Program-made: the position numbers and the translations under genes
Assembly: GCA_023299895.1 (NCBI GenBank)
Contig: JALZWI010000071.1
Location: 1-9,797, forward strand
Length of the DNA: 9,797 nucleotides
DNA from: Arenicella sp.
GTDB lineage: Bacteria; Pseudomonadota; Gammaproteobacteria; Arenicellales; Arenicellaceae
Direction: 5' to 3'
Notes under the pieces: generated by a model
What the model was told of the DNA's origin: nothing
The model's input: only the letters and a program-made list of their open reading frames with translations
The model's database searches: none
Shown: positions 1-6,978 of the stretch, one piece after another
Layout: every line of letters begins with the position of its first letter
Position numbering within the stretch: position 1 is the first letter of the stretch

Positions 1-315
1 TAATATTTGAGGAAATACCATTGCAACCGCGCCTTCGACGTCCAGTAACCATTCATCTTCGCTAAGCAGATTCAGCGCACAACAGCCGTATATTTGAGGG
101 GTCCCTGCGGCTTTAGCGGCTTGAGTTATTGCTGTTTGAGGATTGTGAGCATAACCGCAAGTTAAAAATAATAAAACACTACCCACTGAGCAAGGCAGCA
201 TTTTTTTTAAAGCATTTTCGACCGCTATCTTAGCGTGCCCATCATTGGGTAACGCACCATAGCTGGAGCCAGTGGCGATAATCGTTTTTTTGTTGGAGGG
301 AACACTGCTAATCAT
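1..315 (-). CDS. FIST N-terminal domain protein, partial (5' part only)
   Basis: An open frame of exactly 105 codons starts with ATG at 315 and leaves the window still open, so only the N-terminus is visible. A hydrophobic strand with a VLLFLT core (about residues 47-52) is followed by a GYA turn, an alanine-rich helix (about 61-70), a QIYGCCA segment (74-80) and an EDEWLLD segment with AVAMVF after it (86-101). This order matches what I know of proteobacterial FIST domains, where a similar strand precedes a glycine-rich segment and a W-V/L-L-D element. FIST domains are predicted small-ligand sensors in signalling proteins, some alone and some fused to output domains; which type this is cannot be seen. 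The start overlaps the nth stop by 8 nt (ATGATTAG), which suggests translational coupling and cotranscription with nth. There is no signal peptide or membrane segment, so it is probably cytoplasmic. The family call comes from pattern memory, not a search. Confidence 0.6.
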   Translation of the reverse strand, partial: MISSVPSNKKTIIATGSSYGALPNDGHAKIAVENALKKMLPCSVGSVLLFLTCGYAHNPQTAITQAAKAAGTPQIYGCCALNLLSEDEWLLDVEGAVAMVFPQIL

Positions 316-946
316 CGATTTGTTTAGCTTTATATTCGCATAAATCGCTAATTATACAGGACCCGCAACGAGGTTTGCGAGCAATGCAAGTATAACGCCC
401 ATGCAGGATTATCCAGTGATGGGCATCGACCATGAATTCTTCAGGAATGAATTTTAATAAACTTTTTTCAACAGCCAATACTGTTTTTCCTGGTGCGATT
501 TTAGTTCGATTAGAAACCCTAAATATATGAGTGTCGACAGCCATCGTTGGCTGTCCAAATGCAGTATTGAGTACCACATTAGCAGTTTTACGACCAACAC
601 CAGGTAATGCTTCTAGTGCTTCGCGATTATCTGGTACGACACTGTCGTGTTGTTCTGCAAGTATTTTACAGGTCGCGATGACATTCTTGGCTTTGCTGTT
701 ATATAGGCCAATCGTTTTGATGTATTCACTTAGGCCTTTGATGCCTAGGGCATAAATTGTCTCAGGCGTATTGGCGATAGGATAGAGCTTGTCGGTCGCT
801 TTATTAACACCAACATCCGTTGATTGTGCCGATAAAATAACCGCTATTAGTAACTCAAAATCTGAACTATAGTTTAATTCGGTGGTTGGGTTAGGGTTCT
901 CATTATGTAAACGAGTAAATATTTCGTGTCGTTTGTGCTTATTCAC
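308..946 (-). CDS. nth: Endonuclease III (DNA glycosylase / AP lyase)
   Basis: This bifunctional base-excision-repair enzyme removes oxidised pyrimidines and nicks abasic sites by beta-elimination. The 212 residues align along the whole length with E. coli Nth (211 aa). The helix-hairpin-helix LPGVGRKTANVV carries the catalytic lysine K120, and the VDTHIFRVSNR segment carries the catalytic aspartate D138, both at the E. coli positions. The C-terminal [4Fe-4S] ligands C187-x6-C194-x2-C197-x5-C203 are all present. The start codon is GTG (944-946). No in-frame ATG lies upstream, and the N-terminus MNKHKR matches the E. coli start, so the GTG call is good. It lies 8 nt after the RnfB-like stop and overlaps the next gene by 8 nt, so it sits inside an operon. 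No strong Shine-Dalgarno is visible, which fits translation coupled to the preceding gene. Confidence 0.97.
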   Translation of the reverse strand: MNKHKRHEIFTRLHNENPNPTTELNYSSDFELLIAVILSAQSTDVGVNKATDKLYPIANTPETIYALGIKGLSEYIKTIGLYNSKAKNVIATCKILAEQHDSVVPDNREALEALPGVGRKTANVVLNTAFGQPTMAVDTHIFRVSNRTKIAPGKTVLAVEKSLLKFIPEEFMVDAHHWIILHGRYTCIARKPRCGSCIISDLCEYKAKQIDD

Positions 947-954
947 TGAGTCAT

Positions 955-1596
955 TTATTTTTTAGCTTTTGCCAGAGCTGCACGTTTAACGGATGCAGCG
1001 ATATCTAGTTTGATTTTGTTGTTACCTTTTTCTTTACGTAACTCTGTTAGTTTGTTCGCAGAGCTTTTGTTTTGTTGACGCTTTGCTTCTCGTGTTAATT
1101 TAGCATTAGTCTGTTGGCGTGATCGTGATGTAGCATCGGGTGAGTAATCGTCCCAACGCCAGCCTAACTCAGGTTCTTCAGCTGAGGTAATATCGACCAT
1201 ATCTATACAATCAACAGGGCAGGGCTCAATACAGAGCTCGCAGCCTGTGCAATCGCGTCCGATTACCGTATGCATGTGCTTAGCAGTACCCAGAATGGCA
1301 TCTGTTGGACATGCTTTGATGCACATCACGCAACCAATGCAAATGTCTTCATCTATCACAGCAAGTTGTTTCGGCTTGTGAACGCCAAATTTTGGATTCA
1401 GTGGTTTGCCGATTTCCCCCAAGAGGCTTGCTAGGCCTCGAATGGTGACGTCCCCCCCCGGGGGGCATTGATTGATATCTGCTTCGCCCTCTGCTATTGC
1501 GGTTGCGTAATCAAAACAACGTGGATAGCTGCACTGTGTGCATTGAGTTTGCGGTAGCCATTCGTCAATCGCTTGTATTTTACTCATCCGATCCAT
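955..1596 (-). CDS. rsxB: Soluble RnfB/RsxB-like iron-sulfur protein with basic C-terminal tail
   Basis: The order is a 4Fe-4S domain of the RnfB type (C19-x2-C22-x4-C27-x16-C44, followed by PPGG), a linker, then two ferredoxin motifs (C86-x2-C89-x2-C92-x3-C96-P and C116-x2-C119-x2-C122-x3-C126-P), and a lysine/arginine-rich tail (about 155-213). RnfB is the ferredoxin-interacting subunit of the Rnf/Rsx membrane electron-transport complex; in E. coli the complex keeps SoxR reduced. This copy lacks the N-terminal hydrophobic helix of classical RnfB, since the first cysteine comes at residue 19, and no other rnf genes are present nearby. It is therefore probably a cytoplasmic electron carrier; its partner is unknown. 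The tail ends in [11 protein letters not shown], recalling the Ala/Lys-rich end of RnfC. The start could be ATG 1596 (used here) or ATG 1587, where [16 protein letters not shown] resembles soluble relatives better; neither has a strong ribosome site. The gene begins 5 nt after the metG stop. Confidence 0.85.
   Translation of the reverse strand: MDRMSKIQAIDEWLPQTQCTQCSYPRCFDYATAIAEGEADINQCPPGGDVTIRGLASLLGEIGKPLNPKFGVHKPKQLAVIDEDICIGCVMCIKACPTDAILGTAKHMHTVIGRDCTGCELCIEPCPVDCIDMVDITSAEEPELGWRWDDYSPDATSRSRQQTNAKLTREAKRQQNKSSANKLTELRKEKGNNKIKLDIAASVKRAALAKAKK
1452..1465. repeat. Palindromic C8G6 homopolymer tract inside the RnfB-like gene
   Basis: Fourteen consecutive G/C bases (eight C then six G on the plus strand) contain the perfect 12-bp palindrome C6G6. 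On the coding strand the tract spans the codons for C44-P-P-G-G-D, the last ligand of the first iron-sulfur cluster. Surrounding DNA is AT-rich, so the tract stands out. The reading frame is intact as given. A gain or loss of one base would cut off both ferredoxin motifs. Confidence 0.85.
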
Positions 1597-1601
1597 AAAG
1601 C

Positions 1602-3650
1602 TTATTTAACGCGCATACCTGGTTGGGCGCCATCATCCGGGCTTAATACAAATAAGTCTGATCCACCTGGGCCAGCAGCAAGCACCATGCCTTCTGATAT
1701 GCCAAAACGCATTTTACGGGGTGCTAAGTTAGCCACCATAACAGTCAGTTTTCCAATTAAATCTTCTGGTTCATAAGCAGATTTGATGCCAGCAAAAACG
1801 TTGCGAGTCTCGCCATTCAAATCAAGCGTTAACTGCAGTAATTTATCAGCACCATCAACGTGTGTAGCATCAATGATTTTGACAATTCGAAAATCGATTT
1901 TAGCAAAGTCGTCATAATTAATTTCTGTTGAAATCGGATCTTTGGCGAGCGGTGAATTAGGGTCAATAGTGTTTTTTGCAGTGAGTGTTTGCTTGCTGTC
2001 TTCAATCATTTTTTCGATAGACTCCGCTTCAATTCGTGTCATTAAGGGTTTGAAATTATTGATTTTCTTATTAGTTAATGTGGTCTCTATGTCGTGCCAC
2101 ATTAATTCGTTTGAATTCAAAAAATGTTCCGCTTGAGCTACCAGCTCAGGGAGTACTGGTTTAAGCAAAATACATAAAGAGCGAAAAGCATTAATGCCTG
2201 CGGTACAGACTTGTTGAACCTCGTCGAGCTTGCTGTCGTCTTTAATTAATACCCATGGTTTATTTTCATCTATGAATTGATTGGCTTTATCTGCCAACGT
2301 CATAATGTCACGCATAGCTTGTGAGAATTCTCGTTTCTCATATCGATCAGCAATCGATTCAGAGGCATCGATAAAAGCTTGATGTAGCTCTGGGGCAGCA
2401 CTTGTTGGTGCGAGTTGTCCGTCGAAGCGTTTACTAATAAAGCCTGCACAACGGGAGGCAATATTAACCATTTTTCCGACCAAGTCAGAATTAACTCGTG
2501 CGGTAAAATCATCGAGATTAAGATCCATGTCAGCGACGTTGTTTCCAATTTTGGCAGCAAAATAGTAACGTAGATATTCAGGATTAAGGTGCTCTAGGTA
2601 GGTCTTTGCTTGAATAAATGTACCGCGAGACTTAGACATTTTAGCGCCGTCGACAGTTAAAAATCCATGTACAAAAACACCATCAGGGGTACGGTAATCG
2701 GCTGCATGCAACATAGCCGGCCAGAATAAAGTATGAAACCGCACTATATCTTTACCGATAAAGTGATACAGCTCAGTGTCAGTTGATTGATCTTTAAGCC
2801 AATAACTATTCCAGTCATCACCACTGTTATCACAATGGGTCTTATGGCTGGCCATATAACCAATGGGCGCATCTAACCACACATAAAAATATTTACCAGG
2901 CGCATCGGGTATTTCAAAGCCCCAATAAGGCTTATCACGACTGATATCCCAATCGATTAGACCGCCTTCAAACCACTCATCTAATTTGTTTGTAATCTCA
3001 GGCTGTAGCGCACCAGAGTTTTTCCACTCGCTGAGCATGTCAGTAAATTCACTAACTTTGAAAAAGTAATGTTCGCTTTCTTTCTCGATGGGTGCTTTGC
3101 CAGATAACACCGAATAGGGGTCTATTAAGTCAGTGGTGTCATAGGTTGTGCCACAGGCTTCGCAGTTATCGCCATATTGATCTGGCATTTTGCATTTTGG
3201 GCAAGTACCTTTGACGTAACGGTCAGGTAAGAACATGCTTTTTTCTTCATCAAAAGCTTGTTTGATAACCTTAACATCAATATAGCCTGACTCTTTGAGT
3301 TTGCTATAGATCGATTGGCTGATGACCTTATTTTTCTCAGTATGGGTGCCACTGTAGTTATCGAAATTGATCAGAAAACCATCAAGAGACTCTTTGTGCT
3401 CTGCTTCAATTTGGTCAATTAGTTCTTGCGGGGTGAGACCGAGTTTTTCGGCGCCCAGCATAATCGGTGTGCCATGCTGATCATCACCACCGACAAAGGT
3501 TGCTTTATTGCCACGTAGACGTTGAAAACGTGTCCAGATATCCGCTTGCACAAAACCTACCATATGACCTAAGTGTAAGGCGCCATTGGCATAAGGAAGG
3601 GCGTTGGTGACCAGTATATTTCGTTTTTTATGTTGTTGTTTGTTTGGCAC
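1602..3650 (-). CDS. metG: Methionyl-tRNA synthetase
   Basis: This cytoplasmic class I aminoacyl-tRNA synthetase charges tRNA-Met for initiation and elongation. At 682 aa it is the length of the long, dimeric E. coli-type enzyme (677 aa). The HIGH motif reads HLGH (26-29) after ALPYANG. The zinc knuckle has C150/C153 and C163/C166. KMSKS is at 337-341, followed by the anticodon-binding helical region (about 390-550). The C-terminal OB-fold tRNA-binding/dimerisation domain covers about 580-682 ([13 protein letters not shown] onward). The start codon is GTG (3648-3650); no ATG precedes the conserved [13 protein letters not shown], so the start is fixed within about ten codons. It is the first gene of the metG / RnfB-like / nth / FIST operon. 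The 105-nt gap upstream holds a possible promoter. Confidence 0.97.
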   Translation of the reverse strand: MPNKQQHKKRNILVTNALPYANGALHLGHMVGFVQADIWTRFQRLRGNKATFVGGDDQHGTPIMLGAEKLGLTPQELIDQIEAEHKESLDGFLINFDNYSGTHTEKNKVISQSIYSKLKESGYIDVKVIKQAFDEEKSMFLPDRYVKGTCPKCKMPDQYGDNCEACGTTYDTTDLIDPYSVLSGKAPIEKESEHYFFKVSEFTDMLSEWKNSGALQPEITNKLDEWFEGGLIDWDISRDKPYWGFEIPDAPGKYFYVWLDAPIGYMASHKTHCDNSGDDWNSYWLKDQSTDTELYHFIGKDIVRFHTLFWPAMLHAADYRTPDGVFVHGFLTVDGAKMSKSRGTFIQAKTYLEHLNPEYLRYYFAAKIGNNVADMDLNLDDFTARVNSDLVGKMVNIASRCAGFISKRFDGQLAPTSAAPELHQAFIDASESIADRYEKREFSQAMRDIMTLADKANQFIDENKPWVLIKDDSKLDEVQQVCTAGINAFRSLCILLKPVLPELVAQAEHFLNSNELMWHDIETTLTNKKINNFKPLMTRIEAESIEKMIEDSKQTLTAKNTIDPNSPLAKDPISTEINYDDFAKIDFRIVKIIDATHVDGADKLLQLTLDLNGETRNVFAGIKSAYEPEDLIGKLTVMVANLAPRKMRFGISEGMVLAAGPGGSDLFVLSPDDGAQPGMRVK

Positions 3651-3678
3651 GGTAGTAAGCGTTTTAAGGCGTTAATTT

Positions 3679-3706
3679 ATTCTATGATTTGCACAGCTAA
3701 TGTAAC
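3679..3706 (-). promoter_or_regulatory. Possible sigma-70 promoter for the metG operon
   Basis: On the minus strand a GTTACA box (3706-3701, 4 of 6 consensus) is followed after 16 nt by TAGAAT (3684-3679, 5 of 6). Transcription would begin about 20-25 nt upstream of the metG GTG. It lies in the only sizeable gap before the operon. It was found by eye, and AT-rich gaps produce such matches by chance. An overlapping alternative, TTGTAG-17-TACATT, lies just upstream. Confidence 0.35.
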
Positions 3707-3755
3707 CGTTTTGTGGTGCGTCTACAATCTCAGAAGGCTTGCTTGTCTGTGTTGT

Positions 3756-4553
3756 TTATTGATGCATGACGTCTTCAAGACCAAGCCCGGTTAGACGTTT
3801 TATGTTTCGAATCACATAAAAGAGCGCGAACATCGTGATAACCATGCACGGCAGTACGATTACTGGGTAACTCATGAGGTTCATAGTACCCAGTTGATCA
3901 TTGAAAGCTTCAGTGCCTGTTTCACTTACCACAATCCATTTGGCTAGGATGTAATTCAAAAACGCAGATAAAAAGAATGACGCGGCTAACATCCAAGTGG
4001 CTTTGACCATCATCTGATCAAATTCAATTTCTTTATCAGTTTGTTTTAAATGCGAGGCTACTTTGTCGGTATCCATCACCATATCGTTGTACAAAAAGGT
4101 ACGAATTAATGGATAAGGTGTGTAAGTCGAAATGAGTGTCGCAACGGCTAAAACAAACGGGATTAATGCTTCTTTGACGGCGATGTACTCTTTCGGTAAT
4201 TGTAATATACCAATGCCACCCGTTAATAAAATGCTAATGAAACCCAGAGCAGGCACAAAGGCAATTTTACGAGTCGATATAAAATCATAAACCCCCATGG
4301 CAATTGGCAAACTTAATGCAGCTATTAATGCCCAATTAGTACCCAACATGTCGTCGCCACTGAGTTTTTTAAGAATCAGGGTAGGCAGCAAAATACACAC
4401 TACCATCTCGATTAGCAACTTGCTACTTTTAGGCTTCTTGTTTTTTTCGGTCGAGTTGGTGTCAGTTAATGTTTGGTCAGAAACGTCATTATGGTGTTGC
4501 TCAGAAATGTCAGAAACATTAGAGTCTGAACCATTTGGATCGATAGAATTCAT
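3756..4553 (-). CDS. VC0807-family integral inner-membrane protein
   Basis: The 265-residue protein has a polar, Asp/Ser/Asn/Thr-rich, probably disordered N-terminus (1-44), then about six hydrophobic segments at roughly 46-63, 74-92, 99-118, 129-149, 182-205 and 229-249. A polar stretch (about 155-180, DKVASHLKQTDKEIEFDQ) separates segments four and five. The LLPTLILKKL element, the YDFISTRKIAFVPALGF loop and the LTGLGLED C-terminus recall VC0807-family proteins, which are uncharacterised and sometimes labelled MFS- or septation-like. I know of no established function and infer none beyond inner-membrane location. ATG 4553 is chosen over a TTG at 4574 (7 codons longer), because the TTG has no ribosome site and the extra residues add nothing recognisable. 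The barrel gene stops 60 nt upstream on the same strand with no clear terminator between them, so cotranscription is possible. Confidence 0.7.
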   Translation of the reverse strand: MNSIDPNGSDSNVSDISEQHHNDVSDQTLTDTNSTEKNKKPKSSKLLIEMVVCILLPTLILKKLSGDDMLGTNWALIAALSLPIAMGVYDFISTRKIAFVPALGFISILLTGGIGILQLPKEYIAVKEALIPFVLAVATLISTYTPYPLIRTFLYNDMVMDTDKVASHLKQTDKEIEFDQMMVKATWMLAASFFLSAFLNYILAKWIVVSETGTEAFNDQLGTMNLMSYPVIVLPCMVITMFALFYVIRNIKRLTGLGLEDVMHQ

Positions 4554-4613
4554 TAAATTATCATTCAAGCGCAAGCTTGAAATCCAGCTTTTTCAGCAAA
4601 TCAGGTTGAACAA

Positions 4614-5240
4614 TCAGAAATTATACCGCAGGCCGATCGATGTAGTGCTAAATTCTGCCTCTAAATCATCTTCTTCAACTTCAATAGAACTGAAATCTAA
4701 GGTGACACCTATATTCTCGGTGACATAAAATTGCGCACCAATGCCATAAGAAGTGCCCTCATCAAGTGCCGGGCTGCCGATATTGGCATTGACTTCAATT
4801 CGATCGGTTAAATTGACTCGCACGCCTGCTTCAAACCCTACCGAATAACCTGTTTCGTCTTCATTAAAACCACCGCCAACGAGCGACAGGTCATCACGAC
4901 GTCCTCTGACCAGCCCATAAACACTAGTTTGAGGCAATTCAAAGGTCAGGCCGACCGCAATGGTAGAAATACTATCTTCGAGATTAGAGCCAAGAATTTC
5001 GTCGCTTTCTAATTCAAAAAGTGAGGCTTGTAATAGTAAAATTCCCAGTTCAGCGCTCGCATTGAGCGCATAGCCGTCTAAGCCTAGGTCAACCGATAGG
5101 CTACCATCAGAGATTTCAAAGTCACCACTAGTAATATATTCCAATTCTACATAAGTAAAAGAGGGTGATTCGGCATAACTTGCAAAGCTAACAATTAGCG
5201 AACTTAAGCCAAATAAAAGAAGTAATAGGGATTTATTCAT
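4614..5240 (-). CDS. Outer-membrane beta-barrel protein (8-stranded type, function unknown)
   Basis: The 208-aa precursor has a Sec signal peptide: MNK, a Leu-rich core (4-20), and a likely signal peptidase I site after SYA at residue 23. The mature part (about 185 aa) is a series of alternating hydrophobic/polar strands with Gly and Asp/Glu-rich turns, for example 92-101, 131-143, 147-155, 165-173 and 196-208. It ends in GLRYNF, whose terminal Phe and aromatic spacing form the usual BAM recognition signal. Length and strand count fit a small OmpA/OmpW/OmpX-like barrel, but I see no motif that fixes a subfamily. The mature protein is notably acidic (for example EVEEDDLEAE at 187-196 and LFELESDE at 74-81). 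The ATG at 5240 is followed directly by the signal peptide, so the start is secure; AGAGA upstream is a weak ribosome site. It is divergent from the kinase gene across 114 nt. Confidence 0.82.
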   Translation of the reverse strand: MNKSLLLLLFGLSSLIVSFASYAESPSFTYVELEYITSGDFEISDGSLSVDLGLDGYALNASAELGILLLQASLFELESDEILGSNLEDSISTIAVGLTFELPQTSVYGLVRGRRDDLSLVGGGFNEDETGYSVGFEAGVRVNLTDRIEVNANIGSPALDEGTSYGIGAQFYVTENIGVTLDFSSIEVEEDDLEAEFSTTSIGLRYNF

Positions 5241-5293
5241 AATGTCTCTGTTGAAGTGGTTATTTTTCTCATTGCTATATTCTCAATGTTACG

Positions 5294-5322
5294 TTAAAAA
5301 AGCTAGTCTAATTAGTTATACT
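5294..5322 (+). promoter_or_regulatory. Possible sigma-70 promoter for the kinase/pan gene cluster
   Basis: TTAAAA (5294-5299, 4 of 6) is followed after 17 nt by TATACT (5317-5322, 5 of 6), which would give a leader of about 26 nt before the GTG at 5355. It lies in the divergent gap between the barrel gene and the kinase gene. It rests on consensus matching by eye only. Confidence 0.42.
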
Positions 5323-5354
5323 TATTTAACTTAAATCCAAACTGGATCATTGTC

Positions 5355-6014
5355 GTGACTCAGCAAAATGCATCATTAGCTAAATACATTATTGTTGAAG
5401 GCCCCATTGGGGTCGGGAAATCGAGTTTAGCTAAACGGCTAGCAGAGATACTTGGTTGCAAATTAGTTCTTGAGAAACCAGCTGATAATCCGTTCTTAGC
5501 GCGTTTTTATCAATCTCCAAAGCGGTATGCTTTGCCAACCCAATTGACTTTTTTGTTCCAACGGGTAAAGCAGATGGTACAAATGAAGCAACATGACATG
5601 TTCAATCCTGGCCGTGTCGCGGACTTTATGATGGAAAAAGACCCGATCTTTGCTCAGTTAACCCTCGATGACGATGAGTTTCGACTTTATCAACAAGTCT
5701 ATCAAAATTTAAAAATCGATCCGCCAAAACCTGATTTAGTGGTGTATCTTCAGGCACCAGTGAATGTCTTGTCTGAGAGAATCAGTAAGCGGCGAGTAAA
5801 GTATGAACAAAATATTGATACCAAGTATTTGCAACGCTTAAGTGATGCCTATACAACATATTTTCACAGTTACTCTAAAACACCGTTGTTAATTGTTAAT
5901 GCGGCTGAAATTAACCCAGTGGATGATGATGATCATTTTCATACTTTGGTAGACCATATTCAGGGCATAGAGGCTGGCAAACATTATTTTAATCCATTAG
6001 CGGATGTGTTCTAA
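5355..6014 (+). CDS. Deoxynucleoside kinase family protein (dNK/dAK/dGK type)
   Basis: The 219-aa P-loop kinase carries a Walker A GPIGVGKS (16-23), the acidic residue after strand 2 in LEKPADNPF (E40, general-base position in the family), the helix region YALPTQLTFLFQRVKQM (58-74), and a basic LID segment RISKRRVKYEQN (142-153) with R142, R146 and R147. Such enzymes 5'-phosphorylate deoxynucleosides in the cytoplasm for salvage; the substrate cannot be read from sequence. Where classic members have an E/D-R-S motif, this one reads MEKDPIFAQ (93-101). The start is GTG 5355: an in-frame TAG at 5313-5315 is followed by no ATG, and GGA sits about 8 nt before the GTG. The same kinase family occurs just upstream of panB in some other gammaproteobacteria, often after folK; here folK is absent and a divergent gene replaces it. 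The gap to panB is 83 nt. Confidence 0.85.
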   Translation: MTQQNASLAKYIIVEGPIGVGKSSLAKRLAEILGCKLVLEKPADNPFLARFYQSPKRYALPTQLTFLFQRVKQMVQMKQHDMFNPGRVADFMMEKDPIFAQLTLDDDEFRLYQQVYQNLKIDPPKPDLVVYLQAPVNVLSERISKRRVKYEQNIDTKYLQRLSDAYTTYFHSYSKTPLLIVNAAEINPVDDDDHFHTLVDHIQGIEAGKHYFNPLADVF

Positions 6015-6087
6015 ACTTTTTTCACGATGTGAGTTAAGAAGTACGATAAAATATAGGATATTAATCACAAGATTTTAAAAGCAAACT

Positions 6088-6093
6088 AGGAGA
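6088..6093 (+). promoter_or_regulatory. Ribosome binding site of panB
   Basis: AGGAGA ends 4 nt before the ATG at 6098. It is the best Shine-Dalgarno match in the window and fixes the panB start; most other genes here have weak sites. Confidence 0.85.
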
Positions 6094-6097
6094 ATTT

Positions 6098-6889
6098 ATG
6101 TCGGTCACCGTTACTACGTTTAAAAAAATGAAAGCCGAAGGTGAAAAAATTACTTGGCTGACTGCTTACGACTACAGTTTTGCTGCGTTGATTGATAAAG
6201 CGGGTGTCGATGCGATTTTAGTAGGTGATTCTTTAGGTATGGTCATGCAAGGTCATGACACGCCAGTGCCGGTAACCATAGAGGACAGTATCTATCATAC
6301 TCGATGTGTAGCTCGCGGTGTTGAAAATGCCATGGTTGTGGGTGACCTTCCATTTGGCAGTTACCAAGTTAGTAAGGAACAGGCATATCAAAATGCAGTA
6401 CTCTTGATGCAGGCAGGTGCTCATGTGGTCAAGCTCGAAGGCGGTGAGTTACAAGTCGAAACCATTCGTTTTTTAACTGAACGAGGTATTGCGGTAGTTG
6501 CGCATATTGGTTTAACACCGCAATCAGTACATGCACTCGGTGGCTTTAAAGTGCAAGGTCGGGGAGATACAGCGCAAGGTTTGATTGATGACGCTATTGC
6601 TGTTGAACAAGCAGGTGCCTGCGCAGTAGTATTAGAAGCAGTACCACAAGCATTGGCGAAAACCATTACCGAAAAAGTTGGCATTGCAACCATTGGCATT
6701 GGCGCTGGTAAAGACTGTGACGGTCAGGTATTGGTATTACAAGATATGATCGGGGTGTATCCTAAGCGCAGCCCTAAGTTTTGTAAGAACTTCATGCAGG
6801 GTGCTGAATCAATTGGCGCAGCTATTAAACAGTATGTTGCGGACGTGAAAGCGGGTATTTTTCCAGCAGAGGAACACACCTTTAATTAG
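6098..6889 (+). CDS. panB: 3-methyl-2-oxobutanoate hydroxymethyltransferase (ketopantoate synthase)
   Basis: PanB transfers a hydroxymethyl group from 5,10-methylene-tetrahydrofolate to 2-oxoisovalerate, making ketopantoate, the first committed step toward pantothenate and CoA. The 263 residues match E. coli PanB (264 aa). It is a TIM-barrel enzyme. The magnesium/substrate residues are present: D44 in VGDSLGMV, D83 in [10 protein letters not shown]112 and E114 in VKLEGG, H136 in VAHIGLTPQ, and the catalytic E180 in VVLEAVP. The IGIGAG segment (200-205) is typical. The protein is cytoplasmic and forms decamers in E. coli. An ATG with a strong AGGAGA fixes the start. panC follows after 89 nt, so the two are probably one transcript with the kinase gene. 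No panD or panE is seen in the window. Confidence 0.97.
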   Translation: MSVTVTTFKKMKAEGEKITWLTAYDYSFAALIDKAGVDAILVGDSLGMVMQGHDTPVPVTIEDSIYHTRCVARGVENAMVVGDLPFGSYQVSKEQAYQNAVLLMQAGAHVVKLEGGELQVETIRFLTERGIAVVAHIGLTPQSVHALGGFKVQGRGDTAQGLIDDAIAVEQAGACAVVLEAVPQALAKTITEKVGIATIGIGAGKDCDGQVLVLQDMIGVYPKRSPKFCKNFMQGAESIGAAIKQYVADVKAGIFPAEEHTFN

Positions 6890-6964
6890 TCAAACAGATG
6901 TTTTGTTTTCGTGGCAATAGTTTAGGATGATAGATATTTTATTAAGATCAAGCTGTACCCAAAA

Positions 6965-6970
6965 AAGGAA
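6965..6970 (+). promoter_or_regulatory. Ribosome binding site of panC
   Basis: AAGGAA ends 8 nt before the ATG at 6979, at a normal distance. It supports this start, which gives an N-terminus of the family length. The rest of the 89-nt panB-panC gap shows no hairpin or convincing promoter. Confidence 0.7.
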
Positions 6971-6978
6971 CCCAAGTT

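Noticed and set aside
2300..2560. 86-codon minus-strand open frame inside metG
   Set aside because: It is another frame of the same strand inside an intact metG, with no ribosome site and no recognisable domain.
3754..4574. Longer version of the VC0807-family protein starting at TTG 4574
   Set aside because: The extra seven residues have no ribosome site or recognisable content; ATG 4553 is simpler.
4554..4613. Possible terminator between the barrel gene and the VC0807-family gene
   Set aside because: The only pairing (AAGCT with AGCTT) makes a 5-bp stem with no following U-run on the minus strand, so it is too weak to list.
4297..4728. 143-codon plus-strand open frame across the VC0807-family gene and the end of the barrel gene
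   Set aside because: It is antisense to two well-supported genes, has no family pattern, and reads as low-complexity shadow sequence.
6421..6699. 92-codon minus-strand open frame inside panB
   Set aside because: Its composition (Ala, Thr, Cys, Pro) is the usual product of reading panB backwards; panB itself is unambiguous.
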